Positions 1 to 7,110 of a stretch of DNA of 15,660 nt are shown here, piece by piece. Numbering within the stretch: the first letter of the stretch is position 1; each line of letters begins with the position of its first letter. This DNA is from Alteromonadaceae bacterium. GTDB taxonomy: Bacteria; Pseudomonadota; Gammaproteobacteria; Pseudomonadales; Oleiphilaceae. The translations under genes and the position numbers were made by a program. Location of the stretch: the NCBI GenBank assembly GCA_013393545.1, contig JABXHG010000591.1, positions 1 to 15,660 of the forward strand, given 5' to 3'. The notes beneath the pieces are model-generated. The model was not told the origin of the DNA and searched no databases. It was given only the letters and a program-made list of their open reading frames with translations.

Positions 1-340
1 GGGTGGTGGTGTGCTTGTCGAGTGGTGTCATGGCGCACGCCGCTCGGAAGGTGCGGCCGGTCAGGCGCTGGCTTTCTACAGTAAGGCCACGGTGCTTGCC
101 ACGGGCGGCTTCGCGGTCCGTGCGGCAGCCGGTGGAGCGGGGCAGCGTGGCGTATTCGGCGGTGATCCAGCCCTGGCCTTCGCCGCGCAGGAACGGTGGT
201 ACCTTGTTTTCCACGGAGGCGGTGCAGATGACCTTGGTGTCGCCAAACTCCACCAGTACCGAACCTTCAGCGTGGCGGGTGAAATTGCGGGTGATGCGAA
301 CGTCTCTGGGTTGTTCCGGTGTTCTGCCACTGGGTCGCAT
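1..340 (-). CDS. rph: Ribonuclease PH, N-terminal part (runs off the left edge)
   Basis: RNase PH is a phosphate-dependent 3'-to-5' exoribonuclease that trims tRNA 3' ends; it works as a hexamer in the cytoplasm. The visible 113 residues start [10 protein letters not shown] and include the family signatures [14 protein letters not shown] (residues 23-36), GQGWITAEY (55-63) and LPRST (66-70), in register with the E. coli protein. The ATG at 338-340 follows an AGGA ribosome site 7 bases upstream. The C-terminal half is outside the window. Residues from about 82 onward fit the family poorly: the position of the conserved phosphate-binding Arg86 is Leu, and the usual alternating hydrophobic pattern before the DCDV motif is altered, although the frame stays open. 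This may be real divergence, decay, or poor sequence near a contig end. The gene is divergent from yicC, the common arrangement in Pseudomonas-like genomes. Identity is secure; activity is uncertain. Confidence 0.9.
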   Translation of the reverse strand, partial: MRPSGRTPEQPRDVRITRNFTRHAEGSVLVEFGDTKVICTASVENKVPPFLRGEGQGWITAEYATLPRSTGCRTDREAARGKHRGLTVESQRLTGRTFRAACAMTPLDKHTTT

Positions 341-468
341 AATGTGTCCTGTTCCTGAAAATGGATGTCCGGCGGGGTCGCCGGTCGAGTTATGTGAAGG
401 AGCAGGAGTGTAACACGCGGCGCCGGTTTCTTCTTTGGCGCGGTTCGCCGCACGCGCACTAGCCCTGC

Positions 469-474
469 TAGAAT
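469..474 (+). promoter_or_regulatory. Possible -10 element for yicC
   Basis: TAGAAT lies 31 bases before the yicC ATG in the rph-yicC divergent gap. No convincing -35 hexamer is seen at the correct distance: TTCGCC at 444-449 would leave a 19-base spacer. This is a weak call from base pattern only. Confidence 0.25.
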
Positions 475-505
475 CAAAACTCTTTTGCCGATGACTGGAG
501 CCGAT

Positions 506-1372
506 ATGATCCGCAGTATGACCGCTTTTGCCCGTAAGGATGCCCGTGGTGACTGGGGCACGCTGACGTGTGAAATCCGTACCGTGAACCACCGCTACCT
601 GGAGCCCTCGTTCCGGCTGCCGGAGGCGTTCCGTGAGCTGGAAAACGACTTTCGGGAGCGGCTGCGCTCGGGCCTGAAACGGGGCAAGGTGGATGTGTCC
701 ATGCGCCTGCAATCCTCCGACAGTGAGTTCCAGAGTTTTGAGGTGAGCGATGAGATGGTGGGAGCCATCAACGACGCCGCCAACCACGTGAACCGAATTC
801 TGGATAACCCCGCCCATATCAGTGCTCTGGATATCCTGCGCTGGCCGGGCGTGATGTCGGTGCCGGAGAAGGATTACAGCGCCGCGAAGGAAGCCGCTGC
901 CGGTTTGTTTGCCGATACCGTGGCGGAGCTGGTGAGTGTGCGGGAACGCGAAGGCGAGCGCTTGCGGCCGTTGTTTGATGACCGGCTGGCCGACATGACC
1001 CGACTGGTGGGGGAAGTTCGTGAGAAGCTTCCGGCACTGCTGGCCGCCCAGGAAAACACCCTGCGCGAGCGTTTCGAGAAAGCCAAAGTGGAGCTGGACG
1101 AAGACCGGCTGTCTCAGGAAATGGTCATGCTCGCCCAGAAAAGCGATGTGGCTGAAGAGCTCGACCGGTTGGAGGCGCACATCGGTGAGGTGGCCGACAC
1201 CCTCAAAAGCGACCAGGCCATTGGCCGCCGGCTGGATTTTCTGATGCAGGAGCTGAACCGGGAAGCGAACACCCTCAGCAGCAAGAGCATCAATGCGGGT
1301 GTCACCCGCGCAGCGGTCGATTTGAAGGTGTTGATCGAGCAGATGCGCGAACAGGTCCAGAATCTGGAGTGA
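506..1372 (+). CDS. yicC: YicC/YloC family endoribonuclease
   Basis: YicC-family proteins are endoribonucleases; the E. coli member has been linked to turnover of small RNAs such as RyhB. The ATG at 506 is chosen because the protein then begins [10 protein letters not shown], the invariant start of the family, and GGAG sits 5 bases upstream at 497-500; an in-frame ATG at 485 lacks both. The product is 288 aa, the usual length (E. coli 287). The N-terminal YicC domain covers about residues 1-155, with the TVNHRYLE stretch near residue 25. The C-terminal DUF1732 region covers about 200-288 and includes [20 protein letters not shown], the family's best conserved block. It lies 101 bases before gmk, which has its own -10-like sequence, in an order conserved across gammaproteobacteria. 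Confidence 0.93.
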   Translation: MIRSMTAFARKDARGDWGTLTCEIRTVNHRYLEPSFRLPEAFRELENDFRERLRSGLKRGKVDVSMRLQSSDSEFQSFEVSDEMVGAINDAANHVNRILDNPAHISALDILRWPGVMSVPEKDYSAAKEAAAGLFADTVAELVSVREREGERLRPLFDDRLADMTRLVGEVREKLPALLAAQENTLRERFEKAKVELDEDRLSQEMVMLAQKSDVAEELDRLEAHIGEVADTLKSDQAIGRRLDFLMQELNREANTLSSKSINAGVTRAAVDLKVLIEQMREQVQNLE

Positions 1373-1398
1373 CGCTTTCAGCGGCGCCCGGGTTAGCA

Positions 1399-1427
1399 GC
1401 ACCCAGGCCGGGATGCGAACCGGGTGC
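1399..1427 (+). other. Inverted repeat between yicC and gmk
   Basis: GCACCC (1399-1404) and GGGTGC (1422-1427) can pair around a 17-base loop. No T-run follows, so it is not a standard terminator. It overlaps the region where the gmk -35 element would be, so a structural or operator role is possible. Function is unknown. Confidence 0.3.
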
Positions 1428-1435
1428 AAAGCCCG

Positions 1436-1441
1436 TATAAT
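1436..1441 (+). promoter_or_regulatory. -10 element of probable gmk promoter
   Basis: A perfect TATAAT lies 32 bases upstream of the gmk ATG, giving a predicted start near 1448 and a short leader. No good -35 hexamer is visible 17 bases upstream, so the promoter may need an activator or be weak. The call rests on the consensus -10 and its position in the intergenic gap. Confidence 0.45.
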
Positions 1442-1455
1442 CGCGCGTTTTCTGA

Positions 1456-2106
<651 letters not shown>

Positions 2107-2150
2107 TTTACAGTCAGGGCAGAACCGGCGGCCTGTCTACCCGGTTTCTG

Positions 2151-2179
2151 TATACAAAGTGAGCCGTGGGTATTACACT
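2151..2179 (+). promoter_or_regulatory. Candidate sigma-70 promoter for rpoZ
   Basis: TATACA (2151-2156) and TACACT (2174-2179) match 4 of 6 consensus bases each and are separated by exactly 17 bases. They lie 41 bases before the rpoZ start. This is plausible but based only on hexamer fit. Confidence 0.35.
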
Positions 2180-2219
2180 ACGCGGTCTTTCATCAGTGTT
2201 TTGAGTTTCGGGGAACATA

Positions 2220-2432
2220 ATGGCACGAGTTACCGTTGAAGATTGTCTGGAAAACGTCGATAACCGCTTCCAGCTGGTTATGCTGGCCACCAAGCGCGCC
2301 CGCCAGATTTCCACCAAAGGTGCCGAGCCGATGGTGCCGGAAGAAAACGATAAGCCAACCGTTATCGCGTTGCGGGAAATTGCCGAAGGCAAGGTCACCC
2401 GTGATCTGCTGACCGAGCAGGAAGAAGATTAA
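2220..2432 (+). CDS. rpoZ: DNA-directed RNA polymerase omega subunit
   Basis: Omega helps assemble RNA polymerase by clamping beta-prime and forms part of ppGpp site 1. The 70-aa product starts [11 protein letters not shown], contains the typical [16 protein letters not shown] segment (about residues 15-30) and [15 protein letters not shown] (about 45-59). It is shorter than E. coli omega (91 aa), missing mainly the variable acidic tail; the conserved core is complete. GGGGAA precedes the ATG as the ribosome site. Position between gmk and spoT is conserved. A large GC-rich hairpin and then a strong terminator follow, so transcription of the gmk-rpoZ unit probably ends largely before spoT. Confidence 0.95.
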   Translation: MARVTVEDCLENVDNRFQLVMLATKRARQISTKGAEPMVPEENDKPTVIALREIAEGKVTRDLLTEQEED

Positions 2433-2441
2433 AACAGTGCG

Positions 2442-2472
2442 CCCGAGCCCTGGCATGATGCCAAGGCTCGGG
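2442..2472 (+). other. Long hairpin just after rpoZ
   Basis: CCCGAGCC (2442-2449) pairs with GGCTCGGG (2465-2472). Inside that, TGGCA pairs with TGCCA around a TGA loop, with one C/A mismatch. The right side is followed by AAAAG, not a T-run, so it is a poor intrinsic terminator on the plus strand. It may protect the rpoZ mRNA 3' end or mark an RNA processing site. Confidence 0.55.
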
Positions 2473-2479
2473 AAAAGCA

Positions 2480-2513
2480 TTGAAATATCCCTCCGCAGTT
2501 TATAGTGTATTCT
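2480..2513 (+). promoter_or_regulatory. Possible spoT promoter region
   Basis: TTGAAA (2480-2485) is followed by an AT-rich stretch containing TATAGT (2501-2506) and TATTCT (2508-2513). Neither spacing to the -35 (15 or 22 bases) is ideal. TATAG and CTATA also form a small inverted repeat here (2501-2515). It is the only AT-rich promoter-like stretch between rpoZ and spoT, but it lies upstream of a terminator. Confidence 0.3.
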
Positions 2514-2539
2514 ATAGCAACCTGCCGGAAGGACACGGA

Positions 2540-2569
2540 AAGCCCGGATGCACGCATTCGGGCTTTTTT
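2540..2569 (+). terminator. Rho-independent terminator between rpoZ and spoT
   Basis: AAGCCCGGATGC (2540-2551) pairs with GCATTCGGGCTT (2554-2565), with one G-T wobble and a tight loop; six T residues end the structure (2564-2569). This is a textbook intrinsic terminator. It ends transcripts from gmk-rpoZ, or acts on any transcript started in the AT-rich stretch just upstream. Confidence 0.85.
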
Positions 2570-2601
2570 CGTTCCGGCATTCAGAGATTGACGGAGGCGC
2601 G

Positions 2602-4746
2602 GTGTCGGCAGAGGCAACGGTAGAAGACCTGACCCCAGTGTTGGGTGCTTATCTGGATAACAATCGCATCAATCAGGTGCGAAGGGCGTACTATTACGCC
2701 GAACAGGCCCATGAGGGCCAGAGACGCACAAGCGGCGACCGCTACATTACCCACCCGCTGGCCGTGGCCGGCATACTTGCCAACCTGAAGCTTGACCACC
2801 AAAGCCTGATGGCGGCCATGCTTCACGATGTTATCGAAGACACCGGTATTCCCAAGGATGCCCTGTCGGAACAGTTCGGCGACGATGTGGCCGAACTGGT
2901 GGATGGCGTCTCCAAGCTCACCCAGATTGAATTTCGCACCCGCGCCGAAGCCCAGGCTGAAAACTTCCAGAAAATGACCCTGGCCATGGCCCGGGACATC
3001 CGGGTCATTCTGGTGAAACTGGCCGACCGCTTGCACAATATGCGCACCCTCGGCCCCATGCCGTACGAGAAGCGCCTGCGCATTGCCACCGAAACCCTGG
3101 ATATCTACGCGCCCATTGCCCACCGGCTGGGCATGCATTCCATTTGCACCGAACTGGAAGACCTGGGTTTTTCCTCTCTGTACCCCATGCGTTCGAAATA
3201 CATCGCCAAGGCGGTGGACAAGCTGCGGGGTAGCCACCGGGAGATCATTGAAGACATTCGCGGCAAACTGGAAGAAAAACTGAAGGAGCGTGGGCTGCCC
3301 GGCAAAATCATGGGCCGAGAAAAACACCTGAACTCTATCTACAACAAGATGAAGTTCAAGCATAAATCCTTCCATGAAATCATGGACGTGTACGCCTTCC
3401 GCATCATTACCGAAACCGAGGACGACTGTTATCGCATCCTTGGCGCGGTGCACAGCCTGTACAAACCACTGCCGGGGCGGTTCAAGGATTACATCGCCAT
3501 GCCCAAGGCCAACGGCTATCAGTCGTTGCACACCACCCTGTTCGGCATGCATGTGAACATCGAAATCCAGATCCGTACCGAGGAAATGGAACACATTGCC
3601 AATAACGGCATTGCCGCCCACTGGATGTACAAGAACGAAGAATCCGGTGTGACCACCATCAATCAGGCGCGGGTCGATAAGTGGGTCAAGGGCCTGATGG
3701 AAATCCAGGAGCGGGCGGACGACTCCATGGAATTCATCGAGCATGTGAAGGTCGATCTGTTCCCGGATGAGGTTTACGTGTTCACACCGAAAGGCCGGAT
3801 CATGGAATTGCCCGGCGGCGCCACCCCGGTGGATTTCGCCTACGCGATTCATACCGATATCGGTAACGCGGCGGTGGCCTGTCGCATCAACCGTAATCTG
3901 GCCTCCCTGAGTCAGCCGCTGCAAAGTGGCCAGACCGTGGAAATCATTACCGCTCCCGGTGCCCGCCCGAATCCGGCCTGGCTGAGCTTCGTGGTGACTG
4001 GCAAGGCCCGCAGCAGCATTCGCCATGCTCTGAAAATCCGCGAGCGGGCCGAGTCACTGGAGCTTGGCCGGACGTTGCTGAAACGCTCGCTGAAAGGCTT
4101 TGGTGCCAAACTCAGCGATATCAGCGAGGCGCAGATTCAACTCGTGGTTAACCACAACCAGGTTAACAGCTTTGATGATCTGGTCAGTGATATTGGCCTG
4201 GGTAACCGGATGGCGTATCTGGTCGCTCGCCAGCTGGTGTCGGGTGGCGAGACCATGGAGCAGGGACCGGCCAACCTGGAGAATGCCGGCGCTGGCAAGG
4301 CCGGCCCGGTCACCATTCGCGGCACTGAGGGCCTGTTGCTGAAGTTTGCCTCCTGCTGCAAGCCGATTCCGGGCGACCCAGTGGTGGGTGTAATGGATTC
4401 CGGCAGTGGCATGGTGATCCACTCCGACACCTGTGAAAAGCTGCCGGACGATGACGAAGGGCGCGCGCGCCTGACCCACCTGAAGTGGGCCAAGGACATC
4501 ACCGACGAATTCTCTGTGGAGCTGCGCGTGGAACTTGAACGCCAGCGCGGGGTGATTGCCGAGGTGGCCAATGCCGTGGCCATGGCCGATGGCAACATCG
4601 AACGCATCGGCGTGGAGGAGCAGAACGCCAAATTCGGTGTGGTCAGCCTGGTGGTGCACGTACATGGCCGCCGTCACCTGGCGCGGGTGATGCGCCGGGT
4701 GCGCAACATTCGGGCGGTGACCCAGATCAACCGGGTACGCCACTAA
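2602..4746 (+). CDS. spoT: Bifunctional (p)ppGpp synthetase/hydrolase SpoT
   Basis: SpoT makes and degrades the alarmone (p)ppGpp in the cytoplasm. From the GTG at 2602 the product is 714 aa (E. coli 702). GTG is chosen because GGAGG lies just upstream at 2593-2597; an in-frame ATG at 2548 sits inside the terminator hairpin. The N-terminal HD hydrolase domain has His75-Asp76 in LHDVIEDT, with the Glu-Asp pair at 79-80, so hydrolase activity should be intact. The synthetase domain (about 200-345) includes EKHLNSIYNKM, YAFRIITE and DYIAMPKANGYQSLHTT (from about 296). The TGS domain starts near 388 (DEVYVFTPKGRIMELPGG). A conserved cysteine region, SCCKPIPGD, is near 584-592, and a C-terminal ACT domain covers about 640-714. 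It is close to E. coli SpoT along its length. ridA follows after 71 bases. Confidence 0.96.
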   Translation: MSAEATVEDLTPVLGAYLDNNRINQVRRAYYYAEQAHEGQRRTSGDRYITHPLAVAGILANLKLDHQSLMAAMLHDVIEDTGIPKDALSEQFGDDVAELVDGVSKLTQIEFRTRAEAQAENFQKMTLAMARDIRVILVKLADRLHNMRTLGPMPYEKRLRIATETLDIYAPIAHRLGMHSICTELEDLGFSSLYPMRSKYIAKAVDKLRGSHREIIEDIRGKLEEKLKERGLPGKIMGREKHLNSIYNKMKFKHKSFHEIMDVYAFRIITETEDDCYRILGAVHSLYKPLPGRFKDYIAMPKANGYQSLHTTLFGMHVNIEIQIRTEEMEHIANNGIAAHWMYKNEESGVTTINQARVDKWVKGLMEIQERADDSMEFIEHVKVDLFPDEVYVFTPKGRIMELPGGATPVDFAYAIHTDIGNAAVACRINRNLASLSQPLQSGQTVEIITAPGARPNPAWLSFVVTGKARSSIRHALKIRERAESLELGRTLLKRSLKGFGAKLSDISEAQIQLVVNHNQVNSFDDLVSDIGLGNRMAYLVARQLVSGGETMEQGPANLENAGAGKAGPVTIRGTEGLLLKFASCCKPIPGDPVVGVMDSGSGMVIHSDTCEKLPDDDEGRARLTHLKWAKDITDEFSVELRVELERQRGVIAEVANAVAMADGNIERIGVEEQNAKFGVVSLVVHVHGRRHLARVMRRVRNIRAVTQINRVRH

Positions 4747-4766
4747 CCGGCGGCAGTTGACAGTCG

Positions 4767-4795
4767 CGCCAACAAAGGGCGACGATTGGCGTTTT
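4767..4795 (+). terminator. Weak terminator-like hairpin after spoT
   Basis: CGCCAA (4767-4772) pairs with TTGGCG (4786-4791) across a 13-base loop, followed by TTTT (4792-4795). The stem is short, so it may only reduce read-through into ridA. Confidence 0.3.
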
Positions 4796-4817
4796 GGCAA
4801 AGAGGAAACTGAAGGTC

Positions 4818-5204
4818 ATGACCAACAAATCTGTTATCCAGACTGAAAACGCCCCGCAGGCGATTGGTACCTACTCCCAGGCGGTGAAAGCCGGAGATAC
4901 CGTGTATCTGTCTGGCCAGATTCCGCTGGACCCGGAAACCATGGAGGTGGTGGCCGGAGACTTCGCCGCCAAGACCCGGCAGGTGTTTGAAAACCTGAAA
5001 GCCGTGTGCGAGGCCGCCGGTGGCGAGCTCAAGGACATCGTCAAACTGAATATCTACATGACCGATCTGGCCAATTTTGGCACGGTCAATGAAATCATGG
5101 CCACCTACTTCCAGGAGCCGTACCCGGCGCGCGCCGCCGTTGGCGTGGCAGCGCTGCCCAAAGGCGTGCCGGTGGAGATGGAAGCGGTGATGGTGCTCAG
5201 CTGA
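4818..5204 (+). CDS. ridA: RidA family reactive enamine/imine deaminase
   Basis: RidA hydrolyses reactive 2-aminoacrylate and related enamine/imine intermediates made by PLP enzymes, protecting them from damage. The ATG at 4818 gives 128 aa, exactly the usual length, starting [20 protein letters not shown]; an in-frame ATG at 4794 would add eight basic residues atypical of the family. Visible family features are [10 protein letters not shown] (about residues 32-41), the [12 protein letters not shown] block (about 74-85) and [21 protein letters not shown] near the C-terminus, which holds the conserved substrate-binding Arg. RidA forms trimers in the cytoplasm. Its place directly after spoT matches Pseudomonas-like genomes. 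Its stop overlaps the stop of the convergent downstream gene by 8 bases. Confidence 0.93.
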   Translation: MTNKSVIQTENAPQAIGTYSQAVKAGDTVYLSGQIPLDPETMEVVAGDFAAKTRQVFENLKAVCEAAGGELKDIVKLNIYMTDLANFGTVNEIMATYFQEPYPARAAVGVAALPKGVPVEMEAVMVLS

Positions 5205-6066
5205 GGTTGCTGATCATCTCCCGGTATCCGGCCTGGTAGTCCGGGTACCGGAACTGAAAACCGCTGTCGCGCAGGCGCTGGTTGTTGCAGCGCTTGCTGC
5301 CGGCCCGCCCGCCTTTTCTCGCTCCCTCCACAGGTTCCTTGCACGGCACCTGCTCCTGAACCCAGGCAACTACCTCATCCAGCCGCACCGGCTGGCAATC
5401 ACTGGCGATATACAGATCCTCAATGGCTTTGCCGGCAAGGGCCTGTTGTGCCAGCCAGGCGATGGCATTGGCGGCATCGACCTCATGTATGCGATTGCTG
5501 TAAGGCGCCGGTGACTGAGGGTTCATGCGTCCCTCCAGGACTTCTTCAAGGAAACGCTGGCGGGTTGGGCCGTAAATGCCGCTGAAGCGCACCACGGTCG
5601 CCGGGTGAATGCTTTCGAGTGCCGTCTGCTCGCCCTGGCGTATCTGCTGGCCGCTGAAGCGATCCGGTTCGGCGGGGCTGGCTTCATCCACCCAGCTGTC
5701 ATCGTCCTGGGCGTACACGCTGGTGCTACTTATAAAGAACAGGCGGGTGAGGGGGTGCTCACCGAGCGCTGTCAGCAGGTTCTGCAACCCGGTGACATAA
5801 GCCTGGTGATAACCCTGCTCGGAGTATTCCGATGGGGTCAGGCAATAGATCACCACGTCCAGGTTGTCAGGCAGTTGGCCGGTGAGGGTGTCTGGCTGGC
5901 TCAGGTCAGCGCCAATGCCTTTCACCTCCTCGGGCACCTGATCCGGGTTCCGGCGAAGGCCATACACCGTGGCAGTCTTGCTCAGCTCGGTGGCGATAGC
6001 GCCGCCCAGTTTGCCGCAACCGGCTACCAGTATTTTTGCGGAGGGGGTTGGGTATGTCCTTGTCAT
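5197..6066 (-). CDS. NAD(P)-dependent epimerase/dehydratase-like (extended SDR) protein
   Basis: A Rossmann-fold protein of the short-chain dehydrogenase superfamily, most like the YeeZ-type NAD-dependent epimerases; the substrate is not known. The N-terminus has the dinucleotide motif GCGKLG ([12 protein letters not shown]), and [11 protein letters not shown] and [16 protein letters not shown] match the central strands of extended SDRs. An obvious YxxxK catalytic pair is not seen, so it may be an atypical SDR or a binding protein. The product is 289 aa from the ATG at 6064-6066. A TTG two codons upstream of this ATG (6070-6072) has AGGA at better spacing and could be the true start, adding two residues. 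It is divergent from oxyR with 75 bases between the two ATGs, and its 3' end overlaps ridA by 8 bases on the opposite strand. Confidence 0.8.
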   Translation of the reverse strand: MTRTYPTPSAKILVAGCGKLGGAIATELSKTATVYGLRRNPDQVPEEVKGIGADLSQPDTLTGQLPDNLDVVIYCLTPSEYSEQGYHQAYVTGLQNLLTALGEHPLTRLFFISSTSVYAQDDDSWVDEASPAEPDRFSGQQIRQGEQTALESIHPATVVRFSGIYGPTRQRFLEEVLEGRMNPQSPAPYSNRIHEVDAANAIAWLAQQALAGKAIEDLYIASDCQPVRLDEVVAWVQEQVPCKEPVEGARKGGRAGSKRCNNQRLRDSGFQFRYPDYQAGYREMISNLS

Positions 6067-6088
6067 AGACAATTTCAATCCTTATGCT

Positions 6089-6117
6089 TTGACTGATAAA
6101 GTATGTGAAACTCTAAT
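6089..6117 (+). promoter_or_regulatory. Sigma-70 promoter of oxyR
   Basis: TTGACT (6089-6094) and TCTAAT (6112-6117) are separated by 17 bases and lie 24 bases before the oxyR ATG. Both hexamers match the consensus at 5 of 6 positions or nearly so. The divergent SDR gene starts 23 bases to the left, so OxyR binding here could affect both genes, though no clear OxyR tetramer site was identified. Confidence 0.65.
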
Positions 6118-6141
6118 TTGTTTCAGTTGCCGGAGCTCACC

Positions 6142-7104
6142 ATGACTCTTACCGAGTTACGATACGTTGTTACTCTCGCCCGGGAAAGGCATTTTGGTCG
6201 CGCCGCAGAGCGCTGTCATGTCAGTCAGCCCACCCTCAGTGTGGCGGTGAAAAAACTGGAAGACGAACTGGGCATACCCCTGTTCGAGCGCAGTAAAAGC
6301 AGCATTCGCGTGACCGAAACCGGCCAGCGCATTATCGAACAGGCGCAACGGGTGCTTGACCAGGTTGGTGTCATCCGCGACATGGCCCAGGACGGTAAAA
6401 ACCAGCTCAACTCGCCATTAAAAGTAGGCGCGATTTACACCATCGGTCCCTACCTGTTCCCGCATCTGCTGCCGGAGCTGCGCCGGGCAGCGCCGGAAAT
6501 GCCGCTGTATATCGAGGAAAACTATACCGCCAACCTGCGCCAGAAGCTCCGGCATTCCGATCTGGACGCCATTATCGTGGCCTTGCCTTTCGACGAACCG
6601 GAAGTGGTGACCCTACCGTTGTACGACGAGCCCTTCGTGGTGTTGCTGCCGGCCGACCACCCTCTGACCAAAAAAGACGAAATCACCGCCGAGGAAATGT
6701 CCAAAGAGCAGCTGTTGCTGCTGGGCCCGGGCCACTGTTTCCGGGATCAGGTACTGGAAAGCTGCCCGCCGCTGGTGGATGCCATTACCCAGCGGGCCGA
6801 CGGCGGCCAGCCGGAGCTGGTCACCGAAGGCAGCTCTTTGGAGACCATCCGCCATATGGTGGCATCTGGCCTCGGTATTACCGTGTTGCCGCTTTCGGCC
6901 GCTACGGCCATTAAATACCAGGAAGATATCCTGGCGGTCAGGCCGTTTACCGCTCCGGTGCCGTTTCGCACAGTGGCACTGGCCTGGCGCGTCACCTTCC
7001 CGCGGCCCAAGGCCATTGATGTGCTGTCACTGGCGGCCAGCCAGTGCCGGGTGATCGAGAAGGCCAAAGACGCCACGCCGACGACGGCCGCCAAGAGCGC
7101 CTGA
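6142..7104 (+). CDS. oxyR: LysR-family hydrogen peroxide sensor OxyR
   Basis: OxyR activates peroxide-defence genes when peroxide drives an intramolecular disulfide. The product is 320 aa (E. coli 305). The start at 6142 gives MTLTELRYVV with GGAG 6 bases upstream. The winged helix-turn-helix is at about residues 1-60 (HFGRAAERCHVSQPTLS). The regulatory domain carries Cys199 in GHCFRDQ and Cys208 in ESCPP, the same numbers as the two redox cysteines of E. coli OxyR, so the sensing switch is intact. SLETIRHMVASGLGITVLP (about 230-248) is the conserved second half of the sensor domain. recG starts 6 bases after the stop, so they are very likely cotranscribed, as in Pseudomonas. The roughly 15-residue C-terminal extension is Ala/Thr-rich and unremarkable. 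Confidence 0.93.
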   Translation: MTLTELRYVVTLARERHFGRAAERCHVSQPTLSVAVKKLEDELGIPLFERSKSSIRVTETGQRIIEQAQRVLDQVGVIRDMAQDGKNQLNSPLKVGAIYTIGPYLFPHLLPELRRAAPEMPLYIEENYTANLRQKLRHSDLDAIIVALPFDEPEVVTLPLYDEPFVVLLPADHPLTKKDEITAEEMSKEQLLLLGPGHCFRDQVLESCPPLVDAITQRADGGQPELVTEGSSLETIRHMVASGLGITVLPLSAATAIKYQEDILAVRPFTAPVPFRTVALAWRVTFPRPKAIDVLSLAASQCRVIEKAKDATPTTAAKSA

Positions 7105-7110
7105 TCTTTG

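Noticed and set aside
485..505. Longer yicC start at the ATG at 485
   Set aside because: The seven extra residues are not family-like and the ATG at 506 has GGAG at good spacing and the conserved MIRSMTA start.
2581..4026. Long open frame (481 codons) antisense to spoT
   Set aside because: It mirrors the high-G+C codon pattern of spoT; the protein is low-complexity His/Gly-rich and has no family features. The same applies to the other long antisense frames over spoT, gmk and recG.
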